From contig NZ_JAUSMX010000027.1 of assembly GCF_030646115.1 (NCBI RefSeq), positions 101,651 to 165,650 of the forward strand: a stretch of DNA of 64,000 nucleotides, read 5' to 3'. Under the pieces are notes generated by a model. The model was not told the origin of the DNA, did not search any database, and saw nothing but the letters and a program-made list of their open reading frames with translations. This document shows, piece after piece, positions 1 through 8,773 of the stretch (its first letter is position 1; every line of letters starts with the position of its first letter). The stretch is from Fluviicoccus sp. (GTDB taxonomy: Bacteria; Pseudomonadota; Gammaproteobacteria; Pseudomonadales; Moraxellaceae). Both the position numbers and the translations under genes were made by a program.

Positions 1-124
1 GGCGGTTATGATAATGCCGGTGCGGTTCGTCCCAGGCATCCAGCACCTGCGCCAGCCAGCCTTTGGGCGCGGCTCCCCCCACGTCATTCCAGGTGTTCTG
101 CCAGATTTGGGCCAGATGATTCAT
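1..124 (-). CDS. HD-superfamily metal-dependent phosphohydrolase family protein, N-terminal fragment
   Basis: The reverse strand reads ATG at 124-122 and stays open to the window edge, giving 41 codons. The start (MNHLAQIWQNTW) and the later stretch EPHRHYHN match the N-terminus of the family annotated as predicted metal-dependent HD-superfamily phosphohydrolases (COG4339 type), where the HRHYHN segment supplies the first histidines of the metal site. It lies 50 bases after the stop of the histidine kinase on the same strand, so it is probably the third gene of an H-NOX, kinase, HD-protein operon. The substrate is unknown. The rest of the gene is outside the window, so the assignment rests on a short N-terminal match. 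Confidence 0.6.
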   Translation of the reverse strand, partial: MNHLAQIWQNTWNDVGGAAPKGWLAQVLDAWDEPHRHYHNR

Positions 125-174
125 GGTGGCATCTCCCAAAAATGCTATTAATACAACAATATACTGCGTCTGTC

Positions 175-1932
175 TCAATGCGTGTCGGCGACATGGCCCA
201 GCCAGCGGCGCAGCGTCCGGTATAGTTCGTCGCGTCGGAACGGCTTGGACAAATAGCCGTCCATCCCCGCCGCCAGACAGTTTTCACGATCGCCAGACAT
301 GGCATTGGCTGTCACCGCCACCACCGGCGTCCGGCGGCCAGGGGCGCCCGGTTCAATATTCCGGGCCTGCTCCCATTCCCGGATGCGGCGCACTGCCTCA
401 AAGCCGTCCATTTCAGGCATCTGGCAATCCATCAGCACCAAGTCAAAATCCCGCAGGCAAAACTGCTCAAAAGCCTCACGGCCGTTGACAGTTCGCGTCA
501 CCGACATACCCATGCGCAACAGCATGGCCGTCGCCAGTTCGGCATTGACCTGATTGTCTTCCGCCAACAAGACATGGCCGTCCAGATTCATGTCCGGCAA
601 CTTACGCATCGAAATCATCGGCTCCACCGATAACGGTTTCAGCGCCGGCGGCAGCGCCAGCCGGAAACTGAATACCGAACCGCTTCCGGCGTGATGCTCC
701 GCCCGAATATTGCCACCCATCAAATCCAGCAGTTGCCGGCAAATAGCCAGCCCCAGCCCTGTGCCGCCAAATCGCCGCGCCATGGTACCGTCCGCTTGGG
801 TAAACGGCTTGAACAGGCGGGCATGCGTATCCTCATCAAAACCAATGCCGGTATCCCGGACTTCAAACTGCAGAGTTGAGCACCCGAGTGTATCTGAGCA
901 GTCTTCCGGCGAGGCCGGTTTCACCTGCACCCGCACTTCCCCCTGCTCGGTGAATTTGATGGCGTTGCTGACCAGATTGCCCAACACCTGCTTCAATCGG
1001 TGGGCGTCACCATGCAGGCACAAGGGTGTATCATCCGTCACACCCGTCTCCAGACGCAGACCCTTCACCGAAGCGCGCGGGCCATACAGATCGGCCACCT
1101 CGGTCAACACCGACTGCAGGCTGAAGTCTTCCGACGACAGTTCCAGCTTGCCCGCTTCCATCTTCGAAAAATCGAGGATGTCGTTGATGATGCGCAACAA
1201 TGATTCCCCCGAGGTATACACCGTCTTCGCCATGCGGTGCTGCACCGGATCCAGCACCGTATCCATCAACAGCTCGGTCATGCCCAGCACACCGTTCATC
1301 GGGGTGCGGATTTCGTGACTCACCGTCGCCAGGAATTCGGACTTGGCCAGACTGGCGGATTCGGCCACCTGCCGCGCCCGTTCCAGCTCCCGGTTGGCCT
1401 GCTGCAAGGCGCGGGTGCGGTCGTCCACCCGTTCCTCCAGGCTGTGCGCCAGTTTTTCCAGATCCCGCTGGGTGTTGTTCTTGATGGTCAGCGCGGCAAT
1501 GTAGAAGTGCATGGCGTCCGAACGGGGAAACAGCGACAGGTGCAATCCGGAGCGGACCAGTTCCTGAATATCCCCAAATTGCGGATAGCCCAGAAACAGG
1601 TAATCCCCCGCAGGCAGGCGGTAAAAGCTGCCGCCCAGACGGATGGCGCCGGCATTGGCAGCCTGCAGCACCACCGCCTGCTCCAGTGTTTGTTCCAGGG
1701 TCTCGGCCGTTAAGGGCAAGGGGGGGCTCACCATCCCGAAGCCGGTCGTGACGCCCTCCCCCACCGCCAATGACGGCAGCAGCGCCTGAATGGCCACGCC
1801 CAGCCCGCGCACACACATGAAGGCGTCCACCCGCAGGTAAAACGGATGGGTGCGCGCAAACAACGCCTCGTCCAGCGCCAGACTGTCCGGCCGCTCCGGG
1901 CTAGGCTTTGCGTTCGATGCGGAATTCGTCAT
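175..1932 (-). CDS. Hybrid histidine kinase with HNOBA-like sensor domain and receiver domain
   Basis: A 585-residue protein. Residues about 25-150 resemble the HNOBA domain (haem-NO-binding associated, PAS-like) of soluble guanylate cyclases, including [20 protein letters not shown] and the following helix. A coiled signalling helix (about 155-195) leads into a HisKA domain with the phosphoacceptor H206 (SHEIRTPMN), a HATPase_c domain (N-box near 318-326, DTGIGF 360-365, GGTGLGLA 389-396) and a C-terminal receiver domain with D502 (LVLMDCQMP). There are no membrane segments, so it should be cytoplasmic. I chose ATG at 1932 rather than upstream alternatives; this overlaps the end of the H-NOX gene by 32 bases, as expected for a translationally coupled pair. 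The likely role is to read the ligand state of the neighbouring H-NOX (NO or O2) and phosphorylate its own receiver or a downstream partner. No output regulator is visible here. Confidence 0.85.
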   Translation of the reverse strand: MTNSASNAKPSPERPDSLALDEALFARTHPFYLRVDAFMCVRGLGVAIQALLPSLAVGEGVTTGFGMVSPPLPLTAETLEQTLEQAVVLQAANAGAIRLGGSFYRLPAGDYLFLGYPQFGDIQELVRSGLHLSLFPRSDAMHFYIAALTIKNNTQRDLEKLAHSLEERVDDRTRALQQANRELERARQVAESASLAKSEFLATVSHEIRTPMNGVLGMTELLMDTVLDPVQHRMAKTVYTSGESLLRIINDILDFSKMEAGKLELSSEDFSLQSVLTEVADLYGPRASVKGLRLETGVTDDTPLCLHGDAHRLKQVLGNLVSNAIKFTEQGEVRVQVKPASPEDCSDTLGCSTLQFEVRDTGIGFDEDTHARLFKPFTQADGTMARRFGGTGLGLAICRQLLDLMGGNIRAEHHAGSGSVFSFRLALPPALKPLSVEPMISMRKLPDMNLDGHVLLAEDNQVNAELATAMLLRMGMSVTRTVNGREAFEQFCLRDFDLVLMDCQMPEMDGFEAVRRIREWEQARNIEPGAPGRRTPVVAVTANAMSGDRENCLAAGMDGYLSKPFRRDELYRTLRRWLGHVADTH

Positions 1933-2449
1933 AGTCTCGCTCGTCCACCCGCAGCCGGGTCTGACTGACCGTCGCCGGTTCCGCAAAAAAATCGCACAAA
2001 CCTTCCAGCAAGCCTGTCACCAGCGGCGCCAGCCCGGCCCGCGTCGAAAAATACCGCACCCGGATCACCTGTTCGTTTTCGCGATTCACCATAAACGACG
2101 GCGGCTTCAGCCCCGGCATCTGGTTGCCCAGTGCGGCATGCATGCTGTTGAGGTTGGATAAGAAGGTAAAGATGTCCGGGCCGTTGAGGGTGAAGAGGTC
2201 CTTGTATTCCCCCGCAGAATTTTCACTGACCCAGCGATGCCCCACCACACGCAGCAAGTCCCCGGCAGAATCACCGGTCAACTCGCAGGCGGCCCCGACC
2301 ATGGCGTAGGACCATTCGTCGGGGTAGGGTTTCATACTGACAAAATAGGTGGCGTCAAAGGGCAGGCGCGCGGCAATGCTCTGCCACACATCCTCGCCAT
2401 ATTGCGCGCGCAGAGTGCCTGACAACAGGTTATTGACCAATCCGTACAT
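1901..2449 (-). CDS. hnoX: H-NOX (haem NO/O2 binding) sensor protein
   Basis: A 182-residue stand-alone H-NOX protein, the usual length for the bacterial family. The proximal haem ligand is H104 in [19 protein letters not shown]. The haem-propionate motif YxSxR is present as Y133-F-S-T-R137. There is no signal peptide. Such proteins bind haem and sense NO (or O2) and normally control a kinase or cyclase encoded next to them. Here the downstream kinase carries an HNOBA-like domain, the natural partner fold of H-NOX in guanylate cyclases. The start ATG at 2449 gives MYGLVNN, the expected family N-terminus. Whether it binds O2 depends on a distal-pocket Tyr, which I cannot assign without an alignment. 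Confidence 0.93.
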   Translation of the reverse strand: MYGLVNNLLSGTLRAQYGEDVWQSIAARLPFDATYFVSMKPYPDEWSYAMVGAACELTGDSAGDLLRVVGHRWVSENSAGEYKDLFTLNGPDIFTFLSNLNSMHAALGNQMPGLKPPSFMVNRENEQVIRVRYFSTRAGLAPLVTGLLEGLCDFFAEPATVSQTRLRVDERDYDEFRIERKA

Positions 2450-2756
2450 GGCGTCGGCCTTCGAATTTTATTTTTTTGACACGATTCACTGTAGGCCCGG
2501 ACCCGGCTCAAGTCAAACAGGAATGCCTCTCAGCCAACGGTATAGTTGCTGATCGGAAAAAAGCGGCTGCAAAGCCACAGTTCCTTGCCGGACGACGGAA
2601 AAGGCCAGCAATTTTAAAGCCACTGCGCAGGACATGCTTCCATAAAAATGAACAATCATTCATTTTTATCGTGATTATTGATCTTTGTCACGATTATTTA
2701 TTGTCATTTCAGGCCAAAAATGCTAGTTTTTCGGCAAATTGTTGCACGGTCGTCCC
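2450..2756. promoter_or_regulatory. Divergent intergenic region between H-NOX and AraC genes, with an inverted repeat
   Basis: There is no coding signal in this 307-bp divergent promoter region. It turns AT-rich toward the AraC gene. An inverted repeat TCGTGA-N13-TCACGA lies at 2669-2693, about 65 bases before the AraC start, and is a candidate operator. The TTGAT within its spacer resembles half of an FNR/Anr site, but the other half is absent. Confidence 0.4.
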
Positions 2757-3788
2757 ATGAAAGCAGATTTTGATCCTTCCCGCCCCGCCGTTCCCATTGC
2801 CTACCCGCGCCTGCTGGTGGAAATCCTAGTGGAACAGGGCGTCGTCCGCGAAGATTTGCTGGAAGGCACCAGTATTCAGGCGCGGGCCTTTGAGAATCCG
2901 GACAACCGGCTGACCCCGGCGCAATTCCTGCATCTGGTGCTGAATGCCTTCTATCTAGGCAAGAATCCGGCGCTGGGTTACGAACTGGGCCTGCGCACGC
3001 CGGTGACCTCGCACGGTTTTCTGGGATATGGCGTCATGAGCTGCCAGACCCTGCGAGACGCCATTGAACTGGCCGCCAAGTATGTGCGGCTGCGGACCAT
3101 CCTGATGACGTTCCGGCTTTATGAGGAAGGGGAAGAAGCTGTGGTTGAGGCCGCCGCCAATCACCCTGTGGGGCCGTTACGCCAGTTTGTCTTTGAAAGC
3201 CTGTTGCTGAGCCTGGCACGCGCTGGCAGCTTCATTACCGGCAACAGCCTGCAGGACGGGGAAATCCATTTCGACTACCCGGAACCTGACTATTACGCCC
3301 CGCTCCGCCACCGCCTGCCGCCCATGCAGTTCAACCGTTCCGCCAACCAGTTGCGCTTCCCGCGCCGGTTCCTGGACGAGCCACTGGTAATGGCCGACCC
3401 GGTCGCGGCGCGGCTGGCTGTCGAGCAATGTGAACGGGAAATGGCGCTGCTCAACGAAGGCTCCGTGGATGTCCCGGCGCGTTTACGCGCCCTGTTCGGC
3501 TCCGCCAACGGTGCATATCCCAGTCTGGAAACCGCCGCCGAAAAATTGTTCATGTCATCACGGACGCTGAAACGGCGCTTGCAGCAGCACGGCTTGAGTT
3601 TTCAGGCAATTCTGGATGAGTCGCGCAAACGTGACGCCATGCGGCTACTGGAGCATTCCGGATTGACCGTGGAACAGGTGGCGCAACGTCTGGGTTACAG
3701 CGACCCGGCCAATTTCACACGCGCTTTCCGCAAATGGAGCGGCAGCACCCCCCGGCAATACCGGGAACTTTCGCGCAAGCCCGGCTAG
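2757..3788 (+). CDS. AraC-family transcriptional regulator
   Basis: A 343-residue regulator. The N-terminal two-thirds resembles the AraC-type arabinose-binding/dimerisation-like domain (PF12625) found in regulators such as OruR and ArgR-type proteins. The C-terminal 100 residues are a double helix-turn-helix AraC DNA-binding domain (TAAEKLFMSSRTLKRRL, then VEQVAQRLGYSDPANFTRAF and a terminal TPRQYR). I took ATG at 2757 rather than a TTG 18 bases upstream, because MKADFDPSRP is a better start. It converges on the PilZ-like gene, and the two stop codons interlock in a CTAG at 3785-3788. The inducer and targets are unknown. Members of this subfamily often control amino-acid or lipid metabolism. 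Confidence 0.88.
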   Translation: MKADFDPSRPAVPIAYPRLLVEILVEQGVVREDLLEGTSIQARAFENPDNRLTPAQFLHLVLNAFYLGKNPALGYELGLRTPVTSHGFLGYGVMSCQTLRDAIELAAKYVRLRTILMTFRLYEEGEEAVVEAAANHPVGPLRQFVFESLLLSLARAGSFITGNSLQDGEIHFDYPEPDYYAPLRHRLPPMQFNRSANQLRFPRRFLDEPLVMADPVAARLAVEQCEREMALLNEGSVDVPARLRALFGSANGAYPSLETAAEKLFMSSRTLKRRLQQHGLSFQAILDESRKRDAMRLLEHSGLTVEQVAQRLGYSDPANFTRAFRKWSGSTPRQYRELSRKPG

Positions 3789-5557
3789 GAACGCAACTGT
3801 TCCCACATGGCGTCAATATTGGTGTCCAGCGTCGCATCCGGATCCATTTTTCTGGCCGGAGCAGCAGTATTCATCACGGCAAATTCATACTGGTTGATGC
3901 TGGGCGTCGCCAGAACCAGCCGGGTCAGTTGCGCCAGCACCGTTTGTCCGGCCAAGCTGATCTTGACATCGGTGCCGACCGCAAAAGTGGTGCAGGCCGT
4001 CACCAGCGTCGCCGGTTGGTCCAGGGACTTCATTTCCGGAATCAGGAAGCCGCGCAGGTAATCACTGTCTTCACGCCCGTTGCGGATGCGGCAGACCCCA
4101 CAGGGCTTGGCTTGGGCGGACAACAACTCCAGCCCCGCCTCCACTAGGTAATCCGATGTAAGGCGCACCCAGTGCAACACCCCGACATTCCAGCCCTTGC
4201 CGCGCTCCTCGCTGATGGCAATGACTTCACCCGGCCGCAAAGCCGGCGGCGGATTGCCCGGCCAGCGGATACCGTACCCGCCCGGCGACACATTGAACGC
4301 CTCGACCTGATACGGCACAAACGTCACCGCCGGGCCCTTGGGGATATCCTCCTTCTGGCGCTCATCATCCTCATCAATCGTGGTAACGCTGGAGTAGGAA
4401 ATCTGCCAGGCATCAGGTTGTTCACCCGCAGTTTCCTCTTCCAGCCCGAACAGGAAGGCCGGCTGTGCCGCCTCATGCTTCTCTTCGTTGCCTTTCACCA
4501 CGACCTGGAATTCGCGCTGTCCGGCCAGAAAATAATGTGCAGCCGACAAACCCAGACAGACCAGCACCGGTTTTTCACACAAGCGACGCTCGAACATGCG
4601 TTCACGGCCCTTGCGCCAGATAGTGGCCAAGTGACTCAGCAAGCTGACCGGCAGAGTTCCGGGGTTGGCCAGCAAAGTTTGCAGATGCTGAACCAGCGGC
4701 TCGCTGCGGATGAACCAGCTGCCCGGACGCGGCGCGGCGCGATGCCGGAACTGAGGCGGCAAATCATCGGCATTGCACACCAGCAAGGCTTGGGCAGGAG
4801 ACGTTTCCAGTTGCAGCAAACGCGCCCAATCCTCGCTTTCCGTATACAGCAATTCCATCTCGGAGGGACGCAATTTGTTGGTCTGGCTGGCACCCAGCAT
4901 CATGGCCCGCAAGTAGGTATCGCGCACCGAGGTTTCGGGGCGCCTGACGGCCAGGCGATCGCGAACCGGCAGGTCAATCAGGTCATGAGACCACGCCTCA
5001 CGGAACAGGACATGCACATCCATCCAGACGTTATCCGGAAGGCTGCTGTACAACAAGGCGGCATGACGCATCAAGCGGCATAGTTCAGCCAGGGTGCGCT
5101 GAATGGCTGTCGCCGCCAATTGCTGGGCGCCGCGACGCCCCAGGTTCATGAACCCCACCTTGCCGGAATGCAGCCGCTGCAAGGTGCCTACCGCCACCAC
5201 CTTGTAATTCAGCGCCAGCTGCAAATGCAGGGCCTGGCTGAGCACGGCGGCGCGCCGGGCCTGGTGCAGCAGCTTCACCGGCTGGTTCTGCAGGCTCTGG
5301 CTGAGGGCCCGGATCAGGTTGGTGGCCGCCGGTTCCAGAATTTCCAGCAGTTCGAAGCGGTCATCATCATCCAGGCGCAACATGGCCAGCTCCCCCAGCG
5401 TCTGGTAGAGCTTTTTGCCCGTATCGGCCGTATTCATGATCGGCAGGTTATCCACCCAGGCCTGCATGTCGGCGCGACTGTGCCCCACCTGGGAAAGACG
5501 GGTCAATTGCTGTTCGGGCAGGACTAATCCTGAAGATGATGCAGGCGTTGTTGTCAT
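3785..5557 (-). CDS. PilZ-domain-like protein, possible cyclic-di-GMP effector
   Basis: A 590-residue soluble protein. Residues 1-350 are helical and match nothing I can name. A C-terminal beta-rich region contains FNVSPGGYGIRW (residues 421-432), which fits the second PilZ motif [DN]xSxxGG, followed by PALRPGEVIAI as in PilZ barrels. A clear RxxxR first motif is not visible just upstream, so binding of cyclic-di-GMP is uncertain. Similar large proteins with a terminal PilZ-like barrel are found in Pseudomonas-type genomes. An acidic linker (TIDEDDERQKED, about 393-404) separates the two halves. The gene stands alone on the reverse strand, and its stop overlaps the AraC stop by four bases. 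Confidence 0.55.
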   Translation of the reverse strand: MTTTPASSSGLVLPEQQLTRLSQVGHSRADMQAWVDNLPIMNTADTGKKLYQTLGELAMLRLDDDDRFELLEILEPAATNLIRALSQSLQNQPVKLLHQARRAAVLSQALHLQLALNYKVVAVGTLQRLHSGKVGFMNLGRRGAQQLAATAIQRTLAELCRLMRHAALLYSSLPDNVWMDVHVLFREAWSHDLIDLPVRDRLAVRRPETSVRDTYLRAMMLGASQTNKLRPSEMELLYTESEDWARLLQLETSPAQALLVCNADDLPPQFRHRAAPRPGSWFIRSEPLVQHLQTLLANPGTLPVSLLSHLATIWRKGRERMFERRLCEKPVLVCLGLSAAHYFLAGQREFQVVVKGNEEKHEAAQPAFLFGLEEETAGEQPDAWQISYSSVTTIDEDDERQKEDIPKGPAVTFVPYQVEAFNVSPGGYGIRWPGNPPPALRPGEVIAISEERGKGWNVGVLHWVRLTSDYLVEAGLELLSAQAKPCGVCRIRNGREDSDYLRGFLIPEMKSLDQPATLVTACTTFAVGTDVKISLAGQTVLAQLTRLVLATPSINQYEFAVMNTAAPARKMDPDATLDTNIDAMWEQLRS

Positions 5558-5759
5558 ATTAAGTCTTGACCTGACCGGGCTCCGTCAACGTTTTTCAATG
5601 ACAGGCCATTCCGGAAATGCCCGTCTGATTTCTTCAAAGCGTAGGTACTATAACGTCGCTAAACTGTGACCGTTTTATCACTTTCACCGGATATTGGCCA
5701 GACGGCGCCGCCAAAGGGCATCAAATAGACGATCGGACAACCCCGACGGCAGCGCAAGA
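5558..5759. other. Spacer between znuB 3' end and the PilZ-like gene
   Basis: About 200 bases with no gene. It should carry the promoter of the PilZ-like gene and the 3' end of the znu transcript. I see no convincing terminator hairpin or repeat. Confidence 0.3.
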
Positions 5760-6548
5760 TCAGGAGGATCGCGGAGCCGTCACATGCACCAGTGCAAACA
5801 GCATCGCCGCCGTCAGCACAATGCTCGGTCCCACCGGTGCATCCCATTGGAAACTGGCCAGCAACCCCCCGGAAACCGCCAGGACGCCCGCCAGCGCCGC
5901 CAGCAGCGCCATGGCCGCTGGCTGCCGCGCCAACGGCCGCACCGCCAGCGGCGGAATGACCAGCAAGGCCGTAATCAGCAGGCTGCCGGCCACTTTCATG
6001 GCCAGAGTCACCGCCAACGCCAGCAGCAACAGCAACAGGATCCGCAGTCGCACCACCGGCGCCCCTTCCACCGCAGCCAGGCGTTCATCCAGCGTCGCCA
6101 GCACGAACGGCTGCCAAAAGGCGGCCACTATCCCCAGAATCAAGGCCGTTCCCCCGGCCAGCAGCGGCAGGTCGGCGGGCGTCAGCGCCAGCAGGTCGCC
6201 AAACAGCCAGGCCTGCAGATCCACCGGTGCTCCGGGGTTAAAGCGGATGGCGATCAGGCCGGCGCTGAGCGTGGTTGCCGACAGCAAGGTCAGCAGGGCA
6301 TCGGACGGCAGGCGGGAACGGTTCAGCAACCCGGCCAGCATCAGGGCCAGCAAGGTGCACACACCCAGAATGCCGCCCCACACCGGAATGTGGAACAACA
6401 ACGACAGGCCCGCGCCCAACAATGTCGCGTGCGCCAGGCTGTCACCGAAAAAGGACAATCGCCGCCATACCAGCAGGCAACCGAGCGGGGCCGCCATCAG
6501 CGCCGCCAATGAGCCGCCCAGCCAGGCCGGCCAGAGAATCTCCCACAT
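5760..6548 (-). CDS. znuB: Zinc ABC transporter permease ZnuB
   Basis: A 262-residue inner-membrane permease of the ABC-3 (manganese/zinc) family. The N-terminal MWEILWPAWLGGSLAALMAA and the segment RRLSFFGDSLAHATLLGAGL are hallmarks, with about seven or eight hydrophobic segments. It forms the channel through which zinc delivered by ZnuA crosses the inner membrane, powered by ZnuC. It is the last gene of zur-znuC-znuB, three bases after znuC. It is probably repressed by Zur when zinc is sufficient. Confidence 0.95.
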   Translation of the reverse strand: MWEILWPAWLGGSLAALMAAPLGCLLVWRRLSFFGDSLAHATLLGAGLSLLFHIPVWGGILGVCTLLALMLAGLLNRSRLPSDALLTLLSATTLSAGLIAIRFNPGAPVDLQAWLFGDLLALTPADLPLLAGGTALILGIVAAFWQPFVLATLDERLAAVEGAPVVRLRILLLLLLALAVTLAMKVAGSLLITALLVIPPLAVRPLARQPAAMALLAALAGVLAVSGGLLASFQWDAPVGPSIVLTAAMLFALVHVTAPRSS

Positions 6549-6551
6549 GCC

Positions 6552-7316
6552 TTAGTCTCCGGTCTTTACCTGAGGTGATTGCTTGACGCAGCCATGCGCA
6601 TCATGGCTGTGATCATGATGATGACTGTAAACCGCCAGTTGCTGACTGCCCTGCCAACCGAACAGCCGCAGGTATTCCGGATGGGCGCTGACCGCCTCCG
6701 GATGACCGGCGCAACAGACGTGCCCGTTCAGGCAAATCACCCGGTCGGTGGCCGCCATCACCAGATGCAGGTCATGCGACACCATCAGGATGCCGCAGCC
6801 ATAGCGGCGGGGTATTTCCGCCAGCAAGCGGTAAAGTTCCTCCTGCCCGGTCAGATCGACACCCTGCATCGGTTCATCCAGCACCAACAGGTCCGGTTTC
6901 TGCAACAACGCCCGCGCCAGCAGTACCCGCTGCCATTCTCCGCCCGACAAGGCATGCAGGGAGCGGTCATGCAGGTCGCCCACGCCGGTTTCCGTCAACA
7001 CCGCAAGAACTGCCGACGCTGACGGCTTGCGGGTCTGGAGTGTCATGAAGCCGCCCACCGTTAACGGCAATGAAGGATCCAGCGTCATGGCCTGCGGCAC
7101 ATAACCGATCCGGAGACCTTTCATGCGGCGGCAGGTTCCGCTGTCCGCCGCCAGCAAGCCCACCGCAATCTGCACCAGCGTCGACTTGCCCGCACCGTTC
7201 GGGCCGATCAGCGTCACGATTTCACCGCGCTGCACCTTCAGGTCCACCCCGCTGAGAATACGGCGGCCATCGCGCTGCCAGCCAATCCCGGATAATTCCA
7301 GCAACAACTCAGTCAC
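6552..7316 (-). CDS. znuC: Zinc ABC transporter ATPase ZnuC
   Basis: A 254-residue ABC ATPase. Walker A is GPNGAGKSTL near residues 38-47, the signature is LSGGEWQRVLLARALL, and Walker B is LLVLDEPMQGVD. The C-terminal tail is histidine-rich (SHHHDHSHDAHG), as in many ZnuC proteins, and may sense or buffer zinc. The gene start overlaps the end of zur by eight bases, which supports one operon with zur and znuB. The nearby znuA and the Zur box make zinc, not manganese, the likely substrate. Confidence 0.95.
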   Translation of the reverse strand: MTELLLELSGIGWQRDGRRILSGVDLKVQRGEIVTLIGPNGAGKSTLVQIAVGLLAADSGTCRRMKGLRIGYVPQAMTLDPSLPLTVGGFMTLQTRKPSASAVLAVLTETGVGDLHDRSLHALSGGEWQRVLLARALLQKPDLLVLDEPMQGVDLTGQEELYRLLAEIPRRYGCGILMVSHDLHLVMAATDRVICLNGHVCCAGHPEAVSAHPEYLRLFGWQGSQQLAVYSHHHDHSHDAHGCVKQSPQVKTGD

Positions 7317-7803
7317 CGGCCTTCTCCGTATCCGCCTGACACTGCCGGCAAATACCGCCGATCTCCAGCATCGGCAGACGAATGCGGAAACCGCGTTTAT
7401 CCGCGCTGGCTTTCAAGGCCTGCATCAGGGCATGGCTGTCTTCCAGTTCCTCGGCATTACCACAGGTTTCACACAGGAAAAAACAGGCCAGATGCTGGTG
7501 CGCCGGGTCGGCGCAGCCCATATAGGCATTGAGGGAAGCAATGCGGTGCACCAGTCCTTGTTCCAGCAGGAAGTCGAGCGCGCGATAGACCGTGGGCGGC
7601 GCAGGCTTGTGGCCTTCGGCAGTCAACCGGTCGAGAATGCCGTAAGCCCCCAGCGGCTGATGGCTTTCCCAGACCAGTTCCAGCACCCGGCGGCGGATGT
7701 CGGTCAGGCGTACGCCACGCGTACTGCACAGCTGCTCGGCGGCCTGCAGGGCGTCAACAATGCAGTGTTCGTGGGCATGCGGCTCAAAAGCGTCGGTTTT
7801 CAT
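7309..7803 (-). CDS. zur: Zinc uptake regulator Zur (Fur family)
   Basis: A 164-residue Fur-family repressor. The N-terminal winged helix has TDIRRRVLELVWESHQPLGAYGILDRL and APPTVYRALDFLLEQGLVHRI. The C-terminal dimerisation half has two CxxC pairs, CETC and CRQC, for structural zinc. I chose ATG at 7803 (MKTDAFEPHAHEH) rather than the upstream MLYCC reading, because the latter would run across the Zur box. It heads zur-znuC-znuB and is divergent from znuA. It should repress both units when zinc is abundant. Confidence 0.93.
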   Translation of the reverse strand: MKTDAFEPHAHEHCIVDALQAAEQLCSTRGVRLTDIRRRVLELVWESHQPLGAYGILDRLTAEGHKPAPPTVYRALDFLLEQGLVHRIASLNAYMGCADPAHQHLACFFLCETCGNAEELEDSHALMQALKASADKRGFRIRLPMLEIGGICRQCQADTEKAGD

Positions 7804-7822
7804 GGGTTGGTAATCCCGCGAA

Positions 7823-7845
7823 TAAATGCAACAATATAACATCCG
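7823..7845. promoter_or_regulatory. Zur box between zur and znuA
   Basis: The 23 bases at 7823-7845 (core AAATGCAACAATATAACAT) match the gammaproteobacterial Zur consensus (a 23-bp palindrome built on AAATGTTATA and TATAACATTT) at 16 positions by my count. It lies between the two divergent start codons, 20 bases from zur and 29 from znuA, so one dimer could block both promoters. Confidence 0.8.
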
Positions 7846-7873
7846 ATTCTAGCACACGGTTGTCTGCCCCCGC

Positions 7874-8725
7874 ATGATGAAAATCCGGACCGGTCTGCTG
7901 CTGGCCGCGCTCTCGCCGTTCGCCCACGCCGACATCGTTACCACCATCAAGCCCCTGACCCTGATTGCCGCCGAAGTCACCGCTGGCATCGAGCGGCCCG
8001 TACAACTGTTGCCGGACGGCCTCTCCGCTCACGACTACAGCCTGAGGCCGTCCGACCGGCAGTTGCTGCAGAAGGCCGACCTCGTTATCTGGGTGGGGCC
8101 GATGCATGAGCGTTTCCTGAGCGGATTGCTGAATGGAAAACCGCGTGTGCTGAACGTATCCGGGCTGCCGGATCTGAAACGCCTGCCGTTACGCCGCCTG
8201 GAAGACAGCACCGCCCTGCCCGGTTCCCTGGATACCCATGTCTGGCTGGACCCGGACAACGCCATCATCATCGCCAAGGCCATGGCTGACACTCTGGGCC
8301 GTCAGCAACCGGCGCTGGCGGCGCGTTATCAGGCCAATGCCGCCCGCTTTGCAACCCACCTGAAGCAGCAATGGGCTCCCTTGCGGCAACGGGTTGTCGC
8401 CCTGCCCCGCCGCGATTATGCCGCCTACCACGATGCCTACCAGTATCTGGAAAAAAGCCTGGGTCTGGGATTTGCCGGAAGTCTCAGCACCAGTCCGGAA
8501 AGCCGTCCGGGGGCAAAGCATCTCTGGGTGATGAAGCAGCGAATCAAGGAGCGCGGCATCACGTGCCTGGTGCGGGAACCGGCATCCAGCGCTGCGTTGC
8601 TGCAGCAAGTGGCAGCCAATGGGAGTGGTCTGGCCGTGCTCGATGAAACCTTCCGTTCGGCGGACAGTTTTGTGGCGGGGTTGACGGGGTTGGGGAAGAC
8701 GATGGAAAGCTGTCTGCAACATTGA
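7874..8725 (+). CDS. znuA: Periplasmic zinc-binding protein ZnuA
   Basis: A 283-residue cluster A-I (cation) solute-binding protein with a short signal peptide (cleavage likely after AFAHA, residue 19). The three metal histidines are at H53 (LSAHDYSLRP), H122 (DTHVWLDP) and H186 (AYHDAYQYL); the fourth ligand would be the late acid in LDETFR. It captures zinc in the periplasm for ZnuBC. Unlike E. coli ZnuA, it has no long His/Asp-rich loop between the first and second histidines. It is divergent from zur-znuCB across the Zur box. The first Met is followed directly by a second, and either could be the start. Confidence 0.92.
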   Translation: MMKIRTGLLLAALSPFAHADIVTTIKPLTLIAAEVTAGIERPVQLLPDGLSAHDYSLRPSDRQLLQKADLVIWVGPMHERFLSGLLNGKPRVLNVSGLPDLKRLPLRRLEDSTALPGSLDTHVWLDPDNAIIIAKAMADTLGRQQPALAARYQANAARFATHLKQQWAPLRQRVVALPRRDYAAYHDAYQYLEKSLGLGFAGSLSTSPESRPGAKHLWVMKQRIKERGITCLVREPASSAALLQQVAANGSGLAVLDETFRSADSFVAGLTGLGKTMESCLQH

Positions 8726-8773
8726 ATCAGGAAGGCGCGAAGGTCTTGAACCCGCGGAATTTTGTAAATTTCC

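Noticed and set aside
4172..5083. 303-codon open frame antisense to the PilZ-like gene
   Set aside because: Gln/Arg/His-rich shadow of the opposite strand with no family resemblance.
5450..5460. TTATCCACC near the start of the PilZ-like gene as a DnaA box
   Set aside because: One mismatch to the consensus and isolated in coding sequence; expected by chance.
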